Shown here piece after piece: positions 34,635-44,150 of a stretch of 64,000 bases of DNA (position 1 is the first letter of the stretch; each line of letters opens with the position of its first letter). A program made the translations under genes and the position numbers. Below the pieces are notes generated by a model, which was given only the letters and a program-made list of their open reading frames with translations, made no database searches and had not been told where the DNA came from. This DNA comes from Rossellomorea vietnamensis (GTDB taxonomy: Bacteria; Bacillota; Bacilli; Bacillales; Bacillaceae_B), in assembly GCF_025398035.1 (NCBI RefSeq), contig NZ_CP104558.1, positions 124,001 to 188,000 on the forward strand, read 5' to 3'.

Positions 34635-35735
34635 ATGAAGTGGAAATCCCAGATTCAAAATCTTAAAGCATACCAGCCTGGAAAAACGATGGATGATGTA
34701 AAAGAGTTATTCAATCTTGAGAAAGTAGTGAAGCTTGCATCGAATGAAAATCCCTTTGGATGCTCCAGGAACGTTGAAAACTATCTGAAAAACAATGCCC
34801 TTTCACATGCGCTCTATCCTGACGGTTATGCGAAGGAGTTACGTTTTAAGGTGGCAGAACACTTATCTGTGGAACCTGGACAGTTATTGTTTGGAAATGG
34901 CTCTGATGAAGTGATTGAGATCATCTCAAGGGCTTTATTGGATGGAGGTAAAAGCACGGTTATGGCAACCCCAACGTTCCCTCAATATAAGCATAATGCC
35001 ATCGTTGAGGGATCAGAGGTCCGTGAAGTTCCCCTGGATGCGGAAGGAAAGCATCAACTGGCCAAAATGCTGGAAGAAATTGATGACACCACTTCGGTCG
35101 TCTGGTTATGCTCGCCAAATAACCCAACAGGGGAGTATATCCGGAACGGGGAACTCATTTCCTTCCTGGATGCAGTACCTGCACATGTCCTGGTCGTTTT
35201 GGATGAAGCGTATTATGAATATGTCGTGGCGGATGATTATTATGATTCTCTGGAATTGTTGAAGTCATATCCTCAATTATTGATTACACGCACCTTTTCA
35301 AAAGCATATGGCCTTGCAGGGTTCAGAGTGGGATTCGGAATCGGGAATAAGGACATAATCGGGAAATTGGAGCCGATCCGTGAACCTTTTAATAATAATA
35401 CACTGGCTCAAGGAGCGGCTTCAGCAGCAATCGAAGACCAGGCCTTCATCGATGAATGCAGGAGAGAGAACCGAAAAGGACTGGAGCAGTATTATCGCTT
35501 CTGTGAGGAACACGGACTCTCCTATGTCCCATCACAGGCGAACTTCATCTTGATCGACTTCGGCGTAAGTGGGGACGAGGTATTTCAATACCTGATGAGC
35601 AAGGGCTATATCGTCCGGTCCGGAGAAGCGCTCGGATACCCTCATTCAGTCAGGATAACAGTCGGATCCCATGATCAAAATGAAGAGGTCATCGAGAAAA
35701 TGACGGAATTTCTGCTACTTCAGAAACAAGCATGA
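34635..35735 (+). CDS. hisC: Histidinol-phosphate / aromatic aminotransferase
   Basis: PLP enzyme used for histidine synthesis and, in bacilli, also for phenylalanine and tyrosine. 366 residues, fold type I: LASNENPFGCS, FGNGSDEVIEIISRALLDGG, CSPNNPTGEYI, LDEAYYEYV and the Schiff-base lysine in TRTFSKAYGLAGFRVGFG. Ribosome site GAAAGGAAG. It belongs to the aro block (aroH upstream, tyrA 64 nt downstream), fitting its dual role. Confidence 0.94.
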   Translation: MKWKSQIQNLKAYQPGKTMDDVKELFNLEKVVKLASNENPFGCSRNVENYLKNNALSHALYPDGYAKELRFKVAEHLSVEPGQLLFGNGSDEVIEIISRALLDGGKSTVMATPTFPQYKHNAIVEGSEVREVPLDAEGKHQLAKMLEEIDDTTSVVWLCSPNNPTGEYIRNGELISFLDAVPAHVLVVLDEAYYEYVVADDYYDSLELLKSYPQLLITRTFSKAYGLAGFRVGFGIGNKDIIGKLEPIREPFNNNTLAQGAASAAIEDQAFIDECRRENRKGLEQYYRFCEEHGLSYVPSQANFILIDFGVSGDEVFQYLMSKGYIVRSGEALGYPHSVRITVGSHDQNEEVIEKMTEFLLLQKQA

Positions 35736-35799
35736 TGAGCGGTCGGAGGGGCGTTGGTCCTTTCCGGCTTTTTTTAAATAGAAAGATGGAGGGGAAACG

Positions 35800-36903
35800 A
35801 TGAATGGAACAGTTTTGATCATTGGGATGGGGCTGATCGGAGGGTCCCTTTCCCTCTGCATTAAAAAAGAGCATCCACATGCCAAGGTCATTGGTCATGA
35901 TGTGAATCATAAAGAATTAAGACTGGCGAAATCACTGGGGGTAATCGATGAGATGTCCCTTTCTTTACAGACAGCCGCCGAACAGGCGGATCTCATTATT
36001 ATCTCTACACCTGTTTTTCAAACAGAAAAGATCATTGCACAATTTGAATCCCTTTCCTTGAAAGAAAGTGTTCTGATCACCGATACTGGCAGTACAAAGG
36101 AACAGATTATGAGGTCTTCGGAAGTGCTGACTAAAAATGGGATTCAATTTATCGGGGGCCATCCGATGGCAGGCTCTCATAAGAGCGGCGTAGCAGCTGC
36201 GAAAGAGATCCTTTTTGAAAATGCCTTTTACATGCTTACGCCGGGATCCGGTGTGGCAGAAGAAAACGTCGGTAAGCTTCAAGACTGGCTGAGGGGAACG
36301 CACGCAAAATTTTTAATAGTAGAACCAAGGGAACATGATGAGTTAACGGGTATGATCAGCCACTTTCCCCATATAGTAGCGGCTTCATTGGTTCATCAGG
36401 CGAAGGGTTCTTCGACCGAACACCCTTATTTGAGAAGGCTTGCTGCAGGGGGCTTTCGTGATATCACCCGTATAGCCTCATCCAACCCAACGATGTGGAA
36501 AGACATCACCATCCAGAACAGGGGGGTCCTGCTTTCCCTCTTAAAGGAGTGGAAAGTAGAGATGGATGAGGTCGTATCGCTCATCGAAATGAATGATTCA
36601 CAGAAAATATACGATTACTTTAATGATGCGAAAGTATTCAGGGATGATCTCCCCATCCTGGAAAAAGGGGCCATACCTTCATTCTATGATTTATTTGTAG
36701 ACGTACCGGATTATCCGGGTGTGATCTCGGAAGTCACAGGGTATCTTGCACAGGAGAAGATCAGTTTGACGAATATCAGAATAATGGAAACGAGAGAAGA
36801 TATATACGGAGTATTAGCAATCAGCTTTCAAACGCTGGAAGATAGGGAAAGAGCTTTGCACTGCTTGAGAGAACAAACAAATTATGAACTATTCTTAGGA
36901 TAA
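35800..36903 (+). CDS. tyrA: Prephenate dehydrogenase with C-terminal ACT domain
   Basis: Oxidative decarboxylation of prephenate to 4-hydroxyphenylpyruvate for tyrosine. 367 residues: NAD loop VLIIGMGLIGGSLSLCI, TDTGSTKEQI, GGHPMAGSHKSG, ISHFPHIVAASLVH; then an ACT domain from about residue 297 (FVDVPDYPGVISEVTGYLAQ), which suggests feedback control by an amino acid. The start follows GGAGGGGAAACG. It precedes aroA by 12 nt. Confidence 0.95.
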   Translation: MNGTVLIIGMGLIGGSLSLCIKKEHPHAKVIGHDVNHKELRLAKSLGVIDEMSLSLQTAAEQADLIIISTPVFQTEKIIAQFESLSLKESVLITDTGSTKEQIMRSSEVLTKNGIQFIGGHPMAGSHKSGVAAAKEILFENAFYMLTPGSGVAEENVGKLQDWLRGTHAKFLIVEPREHDELTGMISHFPHIVAASLVHQAKGSSTEHPYLRRLAAGGFRDITRIASSNPTMWKDITIQNRGVLLSLLKEWKVEMDEVVSLIEMNDSQKIYDYFNDAKVFRDDLPILEKGAIPSFYDLFVDVPDYPGVISEVTGYLAQEKISLTNIRIMETREDIYGVLAISFQTLEDRERALHCLREQTNYELFLG

Positions 36904-36915
36904 AGGGTGATAGGG

Positions 36916-38208
36916 ATGGAACCGAAGAAAAGACTGTCAAATCCAAACATTGGTTTAAATGGAGAGCTTCACGTACCTGGAGACAAATCGATATCCCACC
37001 GTTCGATTATGTTTGGATCGGTTGCTGAAGGCAAAACGGTTATACATAACTTTCTTATGGGGGAGGATTGTTTAAGCACGATTTCCTGCTTCCGTAAATT
37101 AGGAGTTGAGATCGAGGTCTCTAAAGACGAAGTGACCGTGTACGGTAAAGGGTGGGACCACTTGAAAGAACCCTCTGACATTCTTGATGTGGGAAATTCA
37201 GGGACCACGACCCGTCTCATTATGGGAATTCTCTCTGGAAGACCTTTTCATTCAGTCCTGATAGGTGATCCCTCGATTGCGAGAAGGCCTATGAAGAGGG
37301 TGACAGAGCCTTTAAAGCAATTCGGGACAGTGATAGATGGCCGTTCAGGAGGCAACTTCACGCCTATATCCATCAGGGGTGGAAACCTGAAAGGGATCCA
37401 TTATTCTTTACCTGTGGCGAGTGCCCAGGTGAAATCCGCCCTCATACTGGCCGGACTGCAGGCTGAAGGAATGACTGAAATAGTCGAAAGAGAGCAGACA
37501 AGGAACCATACAGAAAAAATGATCGTCGAGTTTGGGGGAACGATTGAGAAGCACGGAGACACCATTAAAGTAAAGGGAGGACAGGTATTGAAAGGAACGG
37601 AGATCTATGTACCTGGAGATATTTCCTCAGCAGCCTTTTTCATGGTGGCCGCAGCCATCGTTCCAGATAGCAGAGTCCTGTTGAAGAATGTCGGGCTGAA
37701 TGAAACGAGAACCGGCATTGTGGAAGTGATGAAGAAAATGGGTGCATCCATTGAGGTCATGGAGAAATCAAACGAAGGAGAACCCGTCGGTGATATTCTT
37801 GTGCAAACGTCCAACCTAACCGGCATTGAAATCGGAGGGGACCTGATTCCTTCTTTGATCGACGAAATTCCCATCATTGCTCTTTTAGCTTCACAGGCGG
37901 AGGGGAAGACCGTCATCAAGGATGCCGAGGAATTGAAAGTGAAGGAAACCAATCGGATCGATGCCGTTGTGAAGGAGCTTGGAAAGCTTGGTGCAAACAT
38001 ACAGGGTACGGACGACGGGATGATCATCGAGGGGAAAACCCCATTACACGGTGGAGAAGTCCATTCCTGGGGCGATCACCGGATCGGCATGACACTGGCT
38101 GTGGCTTCCCTGTTGACAGACTCTGATGTATATTTAGAAGATGCAGAGGCCGTGAAGATCTCGTATCCGACTTTCTTTGAACATATCAACCAACTGTTGA
38201 TGAAATAA
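36916..38208 (+). CDS. aroA: 3-phosphoshikimate 1-carboxyvinyltransferase (EPSP synthase)
   Basis: Sixth shikimate-pathway step. 430 residues; [81 protein letters not shown] and [13 protein letters not shown]. The GNSGTTTRL and RPM-RV motifs are of the Gram-positive (class II) type. Named aroE in older B. subtilis literature. The ATG at 36916 is preferred; an in-frame GTG at 36907 lies in the ribosome site. Terminator follows. Confidence 0.96.
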   Translation: MEPKKRLSNPNIGLNGELHVPGDKSISHRSIMFGSVAEGKTVIHNFLMGEDCLSTISCFRKLGVEIEVSKDEVTVYGKGWDHLKEPSDILDVGNSGTTTRLIMGILSGRPFHSVLIGDPSIARRPMKRVTEPLKQFGTVIDGRSGGNFTPISIRGGNLKGIHYSLPVASAQVKSALILAGLQAEGMTEIVEREQTRNHTEKMIVEFGGTIEKHGDTIKVKGGQVLKGTEIYVPGDISSAAFFMVAAAIVPDSRVLLKNVGLNETRTGIVEVMKKMGASIEVMEKSNEGEPVGDILVQTSNLTGIEIGGDLIPSLIDEIPIIALLASQAEGKTVIKDAEELKVKETNRIDAVVKELGKLGANIQGTDDGMIIEGKTPLHGGEVHSWGDHRIGMTLAVASLLTDSDVYLEDAEAVKISYPTFFEHINQLLMK

Positions 38209-38225
38209 AACGGAATCGAATATGT

Positions 38226-38266
38226 GAGAGGTGGTTGGTCTTTGGGCTGAATCCGCCTCTCTTTTT
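38226..38266 (+). terminator. Terminator after the aromatic block
   Basis: Stem GAGAGGTGG / CCGCCTCTC (one G-U pair) with an 18-nt loop and five T residues. Confidence 0.75.
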
Positions 38267-38331
38267 AATGAGTGGGTGGCATGAATTCATCCTTACCTTC
38301 ATAGCTTGTCTATAAAGGAAGGTGATGATTG

Positions 38332-39231
38332 GTGAGCACCTACATTATTGACAATGCCAATTGGGTAAAGGACACCAAGCTAACGCACACTTCACTATTG
38401 GTGAAAGACGGAAGAATTTCAGCCATCAGGAACAGCTTTCAGTACTACAAGTACATGAAAATGGATGTGTCAAATTTTTTGATGACTCCCGGACATGTCA
38501 TGTGTGACTTAATGGTACCCCAAGGGAGCGACTTCATCTCCGTAAAGAATTATTACCTGGACGAATTTATTAATAGAGGGTGCACGACAGTATTAACGGC
38601 TTTTTCAATACAGTATGAGTATGAATTCCTTACACAATTGAATGAACGGAAAACATCCCTGCTCAACAGTCCCCTTGATTATACGATAGGGTTGAAAACA
38701 TCTGCGAATCTGATTACCCCGAACATCATACGTGCATGTAAGCGGCATAAGGTGCCCGTCATCTGGATCGAACTGGATGAAGCAAATAGATTCAGAGACA
38801 TTCCGTGGGGATGGGTCAAAGGATTATTGTATGATTACCCTATTACTTTTGTCCCTTTTTTTACGACAAACATAGACAATAAAACCAAAATGAAGCATCT
38901 TAAAATATGGCAGAATTCGATGGAAAACGAGGGTATTCCCCATATTCCCGTTGAAATCCCCGAGAAAGAGCCACTGAACTTAAGCGTACTGAAGAAAATT
39001 GGAATATATCCCCTTAGAGGAAATTTTTTGGTGGGTGGAGAAATATGTTATAACCTCTATATGAAGCCTGAAGGTGAGTCTGGTACTGAGCCATTATCAT
39101 TTCAATATGACCATCATGTGCTAAAATGTACTATGAACAAAGGGAAATATCACTATGTGAATAATAGAGGGCATTTTTATCCTGGAGCTGGTGAAGAACT
39201 GATCATACAAACCCCGGGATATTTTACTTAA
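38332..39231 (+). CDS. Degenerate amidohydrolase-like protein
   Basis: 299 residues. The N terminus has the composite beta-sandwich of metal-dependent amidohydrolases (TYIIDNANWVKDTKLTHTSL, VKDGRISAIRN, then LMTPGHVMCDLMVP). Where the family has a Fxx-H-x-H metal motif after the PG turn, this protein reads PGHVMCD, so the first metal-binding pair is lost. The C-terminal part (PLSFQYDHHVLKCTMNKGKY) resembles the returning sandwich. An inactive or repurposed protein is inferred. GTG at 38332 has AAAGGAAGGTG upstream (TTG at 38329 also possible). It stands between aroA and ypiA; function unknown. Confidence 0.65.
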   Translation: MSTYIIDNANWVKDTKLTHTSLLVKDGRISAIRNSFQYYKYMKMDVSNFLMTPGHVMCDLMVPQGSDFISVKNYYLDEFINRGCTTVLTAFSIQYEYEFLTQLNERKTSLLNSPLDYTIGLKTSANLITPNIIRACKRHKVPVIWIELDEANRFRDIPWGWVKGLLYDYPITFVPFFTTNIDNKTKMKHLKIWQNSMENEGIPHIPVEIPEKEPLNLSVLKKIGIYPLRGNFLVGGEICYNLYMKPEGESGTEPLSFQYDHHVLKCTMNKGKYHYVNNRGHFYPGAGEELIIQTPGYFT

Positions 39232-39266
39232 TTGAATACAAGCTTTTTTATAGAAAGGGATTGACC

Positions 39267-40526
39267 ATGTCATACAAAGAACAAATGTTATCTTCCCTGG
39301 AAGAAGGGAATTTAGAAGAAGCAAAGAAACAGTATAATCAAGTGCTGAAATTTGGAAGTCATGAAGAAAAATTCAGTCTTGCCGAAGAATTACATCATTT
39401 GGGGTTTCTGGAGGAAGCGAAAGAGCTTTACGGGAATCTCCTTCAATATTATCCGGGTGAGGGTGAGCTTCTCATTGAACTGGCTGAAGTGCTGGTGGAG
39501 ATGGATAAAGAAGAGGAAGCCATCGAAACGCTTGCGGAATTGGATGAGGGCGACCCCACCTATCCCAGATCACTTCTTCTTTTGGCAGACCTTTATCAAA
39601 TGCAGGGTTTGTTTGAAGTAAGCGAACAGAAGCTTCTTCAAGCTAAGAAGTTATTACCCCATGAACCCGTCATCGATTTCGGACTTGGGGAATTGTATTC
39701 TGAAACGGGCAGATTCCTGGAAGCGATCAGGCATTATCAGATCCTCATAGAAAAGGGGACGACCGAGCTTGGCGGAACCAATGTCCACCAGAGATTGGCC
39801 GAGGCCTATAGTGTAGGAGGAGCATTCGAAGAAGCTTTGACCCATTACGAAAAAGCTCTTCAAGAACATCTGGAAATCAATACGCTGTTCGGCTATGCCT
39901 TTACTGCCTATCAGGCTGGCTATTACGAAAAGGCGATTGAAAAATTCGTTTCCGTCAAAGAACTGGATCCTGAATATCATTCTGTCTATTTACTACTGGC
40001 GAAGTCGTATGAGCACGAAGAAAAGCTTCAAGAGAGCCTGGAGGCCGTTCAGGCGGGTGTGAAGCAGGATGAATACAATAAAGAACTGAATGTATTCGGC
40101 GGCAAAATTTCATTGAAGATGGGACTTGAAGAAGAAGCAGAAGCGTTTCTTCGGGAAGCTCTTGCCCTTGATCCCGGATATGTGGAAGCTGCCCTTATCA
40201 TCAATAAACTGTTCTTTACACAGGAACGGTATGAAGATGTGCTGGAGATCGCCCAGATGCTGACGGTTGAAGGAGAAGAAGAGCCTCAGATCAACTGGGA
40301 TCTGGCGAAGGCTTATGAAGGGCTTGAACAATATAATCATGCATTAAAACAATACCGTATTGCATATACTTACTTTAAGAATCATCAAGAGTTTTTACTA
40401 GAGTTCGGACAATTTCTAGTAGAAGAAGGACTCAGGGGTGAAGCAGTAGGAGTATATAAACACCTGATTGAAATGGATCCTTCAAATGACGAATGGCAGG
40501 ACCTGATTGAAAGATTACAAGACTGA
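39267..40526 (+). CDS. ypiA: TPR-repeat protein YpiA
   Basis: 419 residues made almost wholly of tetratricopeptide-type helical hairpins (for example EAKELYGNLLQYYPGEGELL, EALTHYEKALQEHLEINTLF, EAEAFLREALALDPGYVEAA), without a signal or membrane segment; likely a cytosolic scaffold. Listeria and Bacillus genomes keep it next to ypiB (reoY). The ATG at 39267 follows AAAGGGAT; an in-frame TTG at 39261 is less likely. The partner is unknown. Confidence 0.85.
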   Translation: MSYKEQMLSSLEEGNLEEAKKQYNQVLKFGSHEEKFSLAEELHHLGFLEEAKELYGNLLQYYPGEGELLIELAEVLVEMDKEEEAIETLAELDEGDPTYPRSLLLLADLYQMQGLFEVSEQKLLQAKKLLPHEPVIDFGLGELYSETGRFLEAIRHYQILIEKGTTELGGTNVHQRLAEAYSVGGAFEEALTHYEKALQEHLEINTLFGYAFTAYQAGYYEKAIEKFVSVKELDPEYHSVYLLLAKSYEHEEKLQESLEAVQAGVKQDEYNKELNVFGGKISLKMGLEEEAEAFLREALALDPGYVEAALIINKLFFTQERYEDVLEIAQMLTVEGEEEPQINWDLAKAYEGLEQYNHALKQYRIAYTYFKNHQEFLLEFGQFLVEEGLRGEAVGVYKHLIEMDPSNDEWQDLIERLQD

Positions 40527-40658
40527 TCTATGACGGTGGGTTAAAGGGACCAGGGTGTCTGAAGATGAATTTGGCAAAGAGCTTATGAATGTGACTTGCA
40601 CTTTATGATGAAAGAAAAACGGACCTTTTAAAAAGGATTCTGCAGAGGAGGGAAAACC

Positions 40659-41198
40659 ATGACCACCCCTGTTTCTGTCAACGAGAAGAAAGAATTTATC
40701 CGCTGGTTTTTGAACCGATATCAACTAAAACGAAGAGAATGTGTGTGGATCTTAAATTATCTGATGAGTCATGACCAATTAATGAAAAAGGTTCACTTTG
40801 TCGAAGAATCCCAGTATTGTCCGAGAGGCTTGGTGATGTCCACTCATTGTGTGGAAGATGTTCCATTTCGGTTCTACAAGGAGAATATCATGACAACGGA
40901 CGCAGAAAAGTCATTTCATGATATCCGATTGAACAAAGATGAGGACATTTATATTCAGCTGAACTTCAGTAAGGCAAATTCGAGTTATCAATTTGCAGCC
41001 GTACTTGAAGAAAATCCGTTTATGCCGAAGTACTTACTCATCAATGAAAAAGACAGAATGGTAGCTGAACAGTTTCTGGAGGACAGCCTGCAGACTTTCA
41101 GGAAGGACCGCTTGTTAAAGGCCATCGATCAAGCATTGGATACCGGTGACAAAAAGGCTTTCAGTAAATTGACGAGAGAATTGAATAGCCTGACCTGA
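40659..41198 (+). CDS. reoY: ReoY (YpiB, UPF0302), ClpCP-linked regulator
   Basis: 179 residues: an N-terminal UPF0302 domain ([40 protein letters not shown]) and a C-terminal IDEAL motif ([20 protein letters not shown]). In Listeria and B. subtilis ReoY works with ReoM and ClpCP to control turnover of MurA, the first peptidoglycan-precursor enzyme. The ribosome site is AGAGGAGGG. Perfect terminator downstream. Confidence 0.88.
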   Translation: MTTPVSVNEKKEFIRWFLNRYQLKRRECVWILNYLMSHDQLMKKVHFVEESQYCPRGLVMSTHCVEDVPFRFYKENIMTTDAEKSFHDIRLNKDEDIYIQLNFSKANSSYQFAAVLEENPFMPKYLLINEKDRMVAEQFLEDSLQTFRKDRLLKAIDQALDTGDKKAFSKLTRELNSLT

Positions 41199-41202
41199 TA
41201 AG

Positions 41203-41242
41203 TCGAATGAAGAGAAACATCATCTCTTCATTCGATTTTTTT
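41203..41242 (+). terminator. Terminator after reoY
   Basis: A 13-bp perfect stem (TCGAATGAAGAGA and complement), 7-nt loop and a seven-T run. The next 230 bp up to ypiF contain a possible TCCCGG/CCGGGA hairpin near 41336-41359 but no gene. Confidence 0.9.
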
Positions 41243-41472
41243 ATTGTCTTTTTAGATAGTAAGATTAAGAATGGTACATACTATTAACGAGGCCCTTTTC
41301 GTGCCCTGTGAGGACGATCCCCAAGGAGTATACCTATCCCGGGGAGTATTTCACCGGGAATCACGTTTTGTATGTAAAGCACTTGTATAAAAAAAGTGAA
41401 ATCGCTTTATATGAGACGAGATAAAGTGATAAGATGGGAAGTGGAAAATGAAAGAAAAAGTGAGGGTTACAC

Positions 41473-41937
41473 ATGAATTGGAACGTAAAAGATATTGAAG
41501 TGTTTGAAGCCGAAAAAGCATATGTAGATACGGCGGTCATCCCCGTTGTCCCTGTTGATTTCGGGAAGGATATAAGAGTCTCGGCAGCACAATCAGAGTT
41601 TATCAATCTACTCGCTCTTCACCTGGAAAGGCAGTTCAAAGGAAGAATGATGATGGCCCCTTCATTTACGTATAGAATGACATCATCGGAAGAGCAAGAG
41701 GTATCCGAATTATCCCAATGGGCAGGAGAATTAATCGGGAGTGGTGTGAAGCACGTCTTCTTCCTGACTTCAGACAGCCGGTGGAAGAAGGTCGAGGATA
41801 AACTTGGTGAAGGCTTGATCTGGGTACCGTCCATCCCGCTTGAAAACCTGGACGACCAATATAAGCATTCGATCATGGAAGATCAGGTCAAGCAGCTGTT
41901 AAATGTGATTGTACAAAAATGGCAAAAAAATTCATAA
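41473..41937 (+). CDS. ypiF: YpiF-like protein (DUF2487)
   Basis: 154 residues, predicted cytosolic alpha/beta protein (MNWNVKDIEVFEAEKAYVD, later ELIGSGVKHVFFLTSDSRWK, LIWVPSIPLENL). In bacilli it always precedes the qcr operon, where its function is unknown. It starts behind GTGAGGGT. A separate sigma-A promoter lies between it and qcrA, so it need not be co-transcribed. Confidence 0.8.
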   Translation: MNWNVKDIEVFEAEKAYVDTAVIPVVPVDFGKDIRVSAAQSEFINLLALHLERQFKGRMMMAPSFTYRMTSSEEQEVSELSQWAGELIGSGVKHVFFLTSDSRWKKVEDKLGEGLIWVPSIPLENLDDQYKHSIMEDQVKQLLNVIVQKWQKNS

Positions 41938-41976
41938 AAACTTCACATTGTTTCCATCTTTTAGATACGAGAGTTA

Positions 41977-42005
41977 TTGACCTTGTATAGAGTTTAATAT
42001 ATCAT
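41977..42005 (+). promoter_or_regulatory. Sigma-A promoter of qcrABC
   Basis: TTGACC, 17-bp spacer and TATCAT, 72 bp before qcrA. Confidence 0.65.
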
Positions 42006-42077
42006 AGTTATGTCCTAGTTTTATATTTGTGCGAAATATGTCCGACGGACTTACCTTACGATAGAGGGGGGAAAAGG

Positions 42078-42587
42078 ATGAGCAAACATCGTGTATCTAG
42101 ACGTCAATTCCTTAACTATACACTTACGGGTGTAGGCGGTTTCATGGCGGCGGGAATGCTAATGCCGATGGTTCGCTTTGCAGTGGATCCAGTGTTGAAA
42201 ACGGAAGCTGCGGGAGATTTTAGAGCGACTAAGCAAAAGGTTTCAGAATTATCGAATGAACCAGTACGTGTCGATTTCTCATATGAGCAAAAAGATGCGT
42301 GGTACACATCAGAAGTTACACAAACCGCTTGGGTATATAAGAACAAAGAAGACAAAATCATTGCTCTTTCACCGGTTTGTAAGCACCTCGGTTGTACAGT
42401 TAACTGGAATGGGAATCCGGATCATAAAGAAATGTTCTATTGCCCATGTCATGGTGGAATGTATCACAAGAACGGTGAGAATGTACCAGGTACACCACCG
42501 ACAGCACCGTTGGATTCATATCCGACAAAAGTAAAAGATGGAATTCTTTATCTTGGACAACCAGAACCAAATAAATTTGTTAAGTAA
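42078..42587 (+). CDS. qcrA: Menaquinol:cytochrome c reductase, Rieske iron-sulfur subunit
   Basis: Carries electrons from menaquinol to the cytochrome subunits on the outer face of the membrane. 169 residues: a Tat-type N terminus (VSRRQFLNYTLTGVGGF) that stays as a membrane anchor, then the Rieske cluster motifs CKHLGC and CPCHGG with a PGTPPTAPLDSYP loop. The start at 42078 follows GGGGGGAAAAGG; the frame is open to 42027. First gene of qcrABC. Confidence 0.96.
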   Translation: MSKHRVSRRQFLNYTLTGVGGFMAAGMLMPMVRFAVDPVLKTEAAGDFRATKQKVSELSNEPVRVDFSYEQKDAWYTSEVTQTAWVYKNKEDKIIALSPVCKHLGCTVNWNGNPDHKEMFYCPCHGGMYHKNGENVPGTPPTAPLDSYPTKVKDGILYLGQPEPNKFVK

Positions 42588-42600
42588 GGGGGCGTAATCT

Positions 42601-43275
42601 GTGCTGAACAAGATCTATGATTGGGTTGACGAGCGTTTAGACATTACGCCTTTGTGGCGCGATATCGCGGATCACGAAGTTCCTGAACATGTAAACCCGG
42701 CGCATCACTTTTCTGCGTTCGTTTACTGCTTCGGAGGATTGACATTCTTCGTAACCGTCATCCAGATTTTATCCGGAATGTTCTTAACGATGTACTATGT
42801 TCCAGATATTAAAAACGCTTGGGAATCTGTGTATTATCTTCAAAATGAAGTTGCATTTGGACAAATTGTCCGCGGAATGCATCACTGGGGAGCCAGTTTG
42901 GTTATCGTAATGATGTTCTTACATACACTACGCGTCTTCTTCCAAGGTGCATACAAAAAACCTCGTGAATTAAACTGGGTTGTTGGGGTTCTTATTTTCT
43001 TCGTTATGCTGGGGCTTGGTTTCACAGGCTATTTACTGCCGTGGGATATGAAAGCGCTATTCGCGACGAAAGTAGGTCTTGAAATCGCAGGGGCCACTCC
43101 ATTTATCGGAGACCAGGTGAAAATGTTATTAGCGGGAGATGCTCATATCGTCGGGGCACAGACTCTGACTCGATTCTTCGCTATTCACGTATTCTTCCTG
43201 CCTGCTGCTCTACTTGGTTTGATGGGAGCTCACTTCCTGATGATCCGTAAGCAAGGTATTTCCGGACCACTATAA
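42601..43275 (+). CDS. qcrB: Menaquinol:cytochrome c reductase, cytochrome b subunit
   Basis: 224 residues, four membrane helices of the cytochrome b6 type. Heme-ligand histidines are in GMHHWGASLVIVMMFLHTLR and TRFFAIHVFFLPA; the quinone-site motif GFTGYLLPWD is present. Cys43 (FVYCFGGL) corresponds to the cysteine that binds an extra heme covalently in b6-type proteins. GTG start behind AAGGGGGCG, 13 nt after qcrA. Confidence 0.96.
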   Translation: MLNKIYDWVDERLDITPLWRDIADHEVPEHVNPAHHFSAFVYCFGGLTFFVTVIQILSGMFLTMYYVPDIKNAWESVYYLQNEVAFGQIVRGMHHWGASLVIVMMFLHTLRVFFQGAYKKPRELNWVVGVLIFFVMLGLGFTGYLLPWDMKALFATKVGLEIAGATPFIGDQVKMLLAGDAHIVGAQTLTRFFAIHVFFLPAALLGLMGAHFLMIRKQGISGPL

Positions 43276-43319
43276 GAAACAATTGTAAATGATTAACCTA
43301 ATAAAAGGAGGGGGACACT

Positions 43320-44090
43320 ATGCATCGAGGAAAAGGGATGAAGTTTGTAGGGGACTCCCGGGTTCCTGCAGACAGAAAGCCGAATATACCGAAAGACTAT
43401 TCGGAGTTCCCTGGTAAAACAGAAGCTTTCTGGCCGAACTTCTTATTGAAGGAGTGGCTGGTGGGAGCTGTTTTCCTTATCGGTTATCTTTGTTTAACGG
43501 TTGCTCATCCATCACCGTTAGAACGTATAGCCGATCCGACAGATACTGGATATATTCCATTACCTGACTGGTATTTCTTATTCTTATACCAATTACTTAA
43601 GTACACATATGCATCAGGACCTTATAATGTTATCGGAGCGTTCGTCATTCCTGGAATCGCGTTTGGGGCACTTTTACTTGCACCATTCATTGATAAAGGA
43701 CCTGAACGCCGTCCGACAAAACGTCCTTTTGCAGTAGGATTCATGTTATTGGCACTTGCAGCTACGTACTTCCTGACTTGGGAATCCGTTGCGACCCATG
43801 ACTGGGAAGCGGCTAAGGAACAAGGGAAGATCCGTGCCGAAGTGGATATCGATAAAGAATCTGAAGGATATAAGATTTTTTCTGATCAGAAGAATGGCTG
43901 TATCAACTGTCATGGTGAGAATTTGCAAGGTGGGGCTGGTCCTTCCCTAATCGGAACGGGTCTTGCACCTGAAGAAATTGCAAAAATTGCTAAAAACGGT
44001 AAACCGCCGGGCATGCCTGCTGGTTTATTTAAAGGGACAGATGAAGAGCTGAAGAAGCTTTCCGAGTTCATTGCTGGTTTAGAAGAATAG
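43320..44090 (+). CDS. qcrC: Menaquinol:cytochrome c reductase, cytochrome b/c subunit
   Basis: 256 residues fusing a subunit-IV-like membrane part (about residues 40-150; helices around WLVGAVFLIGYLCLTVA, NVIGAFVIPGIAFGALLLAP, PFAVGFMLLALAATYFL) to a C-terminal class I cytochrome c domain with GCINCHGENLQGG (CxxCH, about residue 197) and a methionine in KPPGMPAGLF. This fusion is typical of Bacillus b6c complexes. Ribosome site AAAGGAGGGGG. Terminator after the stop. Confidence 0.96.
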   Translation: MHRGKGMKFVGDSRVPADRKPNIPKDYSEFPGKTEAFWPNFLLKEWLVGAVFLIGYLCLTVAHPSPLERIADPTDTGYIPLPDWYFLFLYQLLKYTYASGPYNVIGAFVIPGIAFGALLLAPFIDKGPERRPTKRPFAVGFMLLALAATYFLTWESVATHDWEAAKEQGKIRAEVDIDKESEGYKIFSDQKNGCINCHGENLQGGAGPSLIGTGLAPEEIAKIAKNGKPPGMPAGLFKGTDEELKKLSEFIAGLEE

Positions 44091-44097
44091 TTTTAAT

Positions 44098-44127
44098 AAA
44101 AAAGGCCGGCTTATGTCGGCCTTTTTT
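44098..44127 (+). terminator. Terminator after qcrABC
   Basis: Stem AAAAAAGGCCG / CGGCCTTTTTT with an 8-nt loop. Confidence 0.9.
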
Positions 44128-44150
44128 CTACTTGAAAGTGAGGTGCAAAC

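Noticed and set aside
34915-35262. 115-codon frame inside hisC
   Set aside because: Same-strand out-of-frame shadow; hisC motifs run through the whole region.
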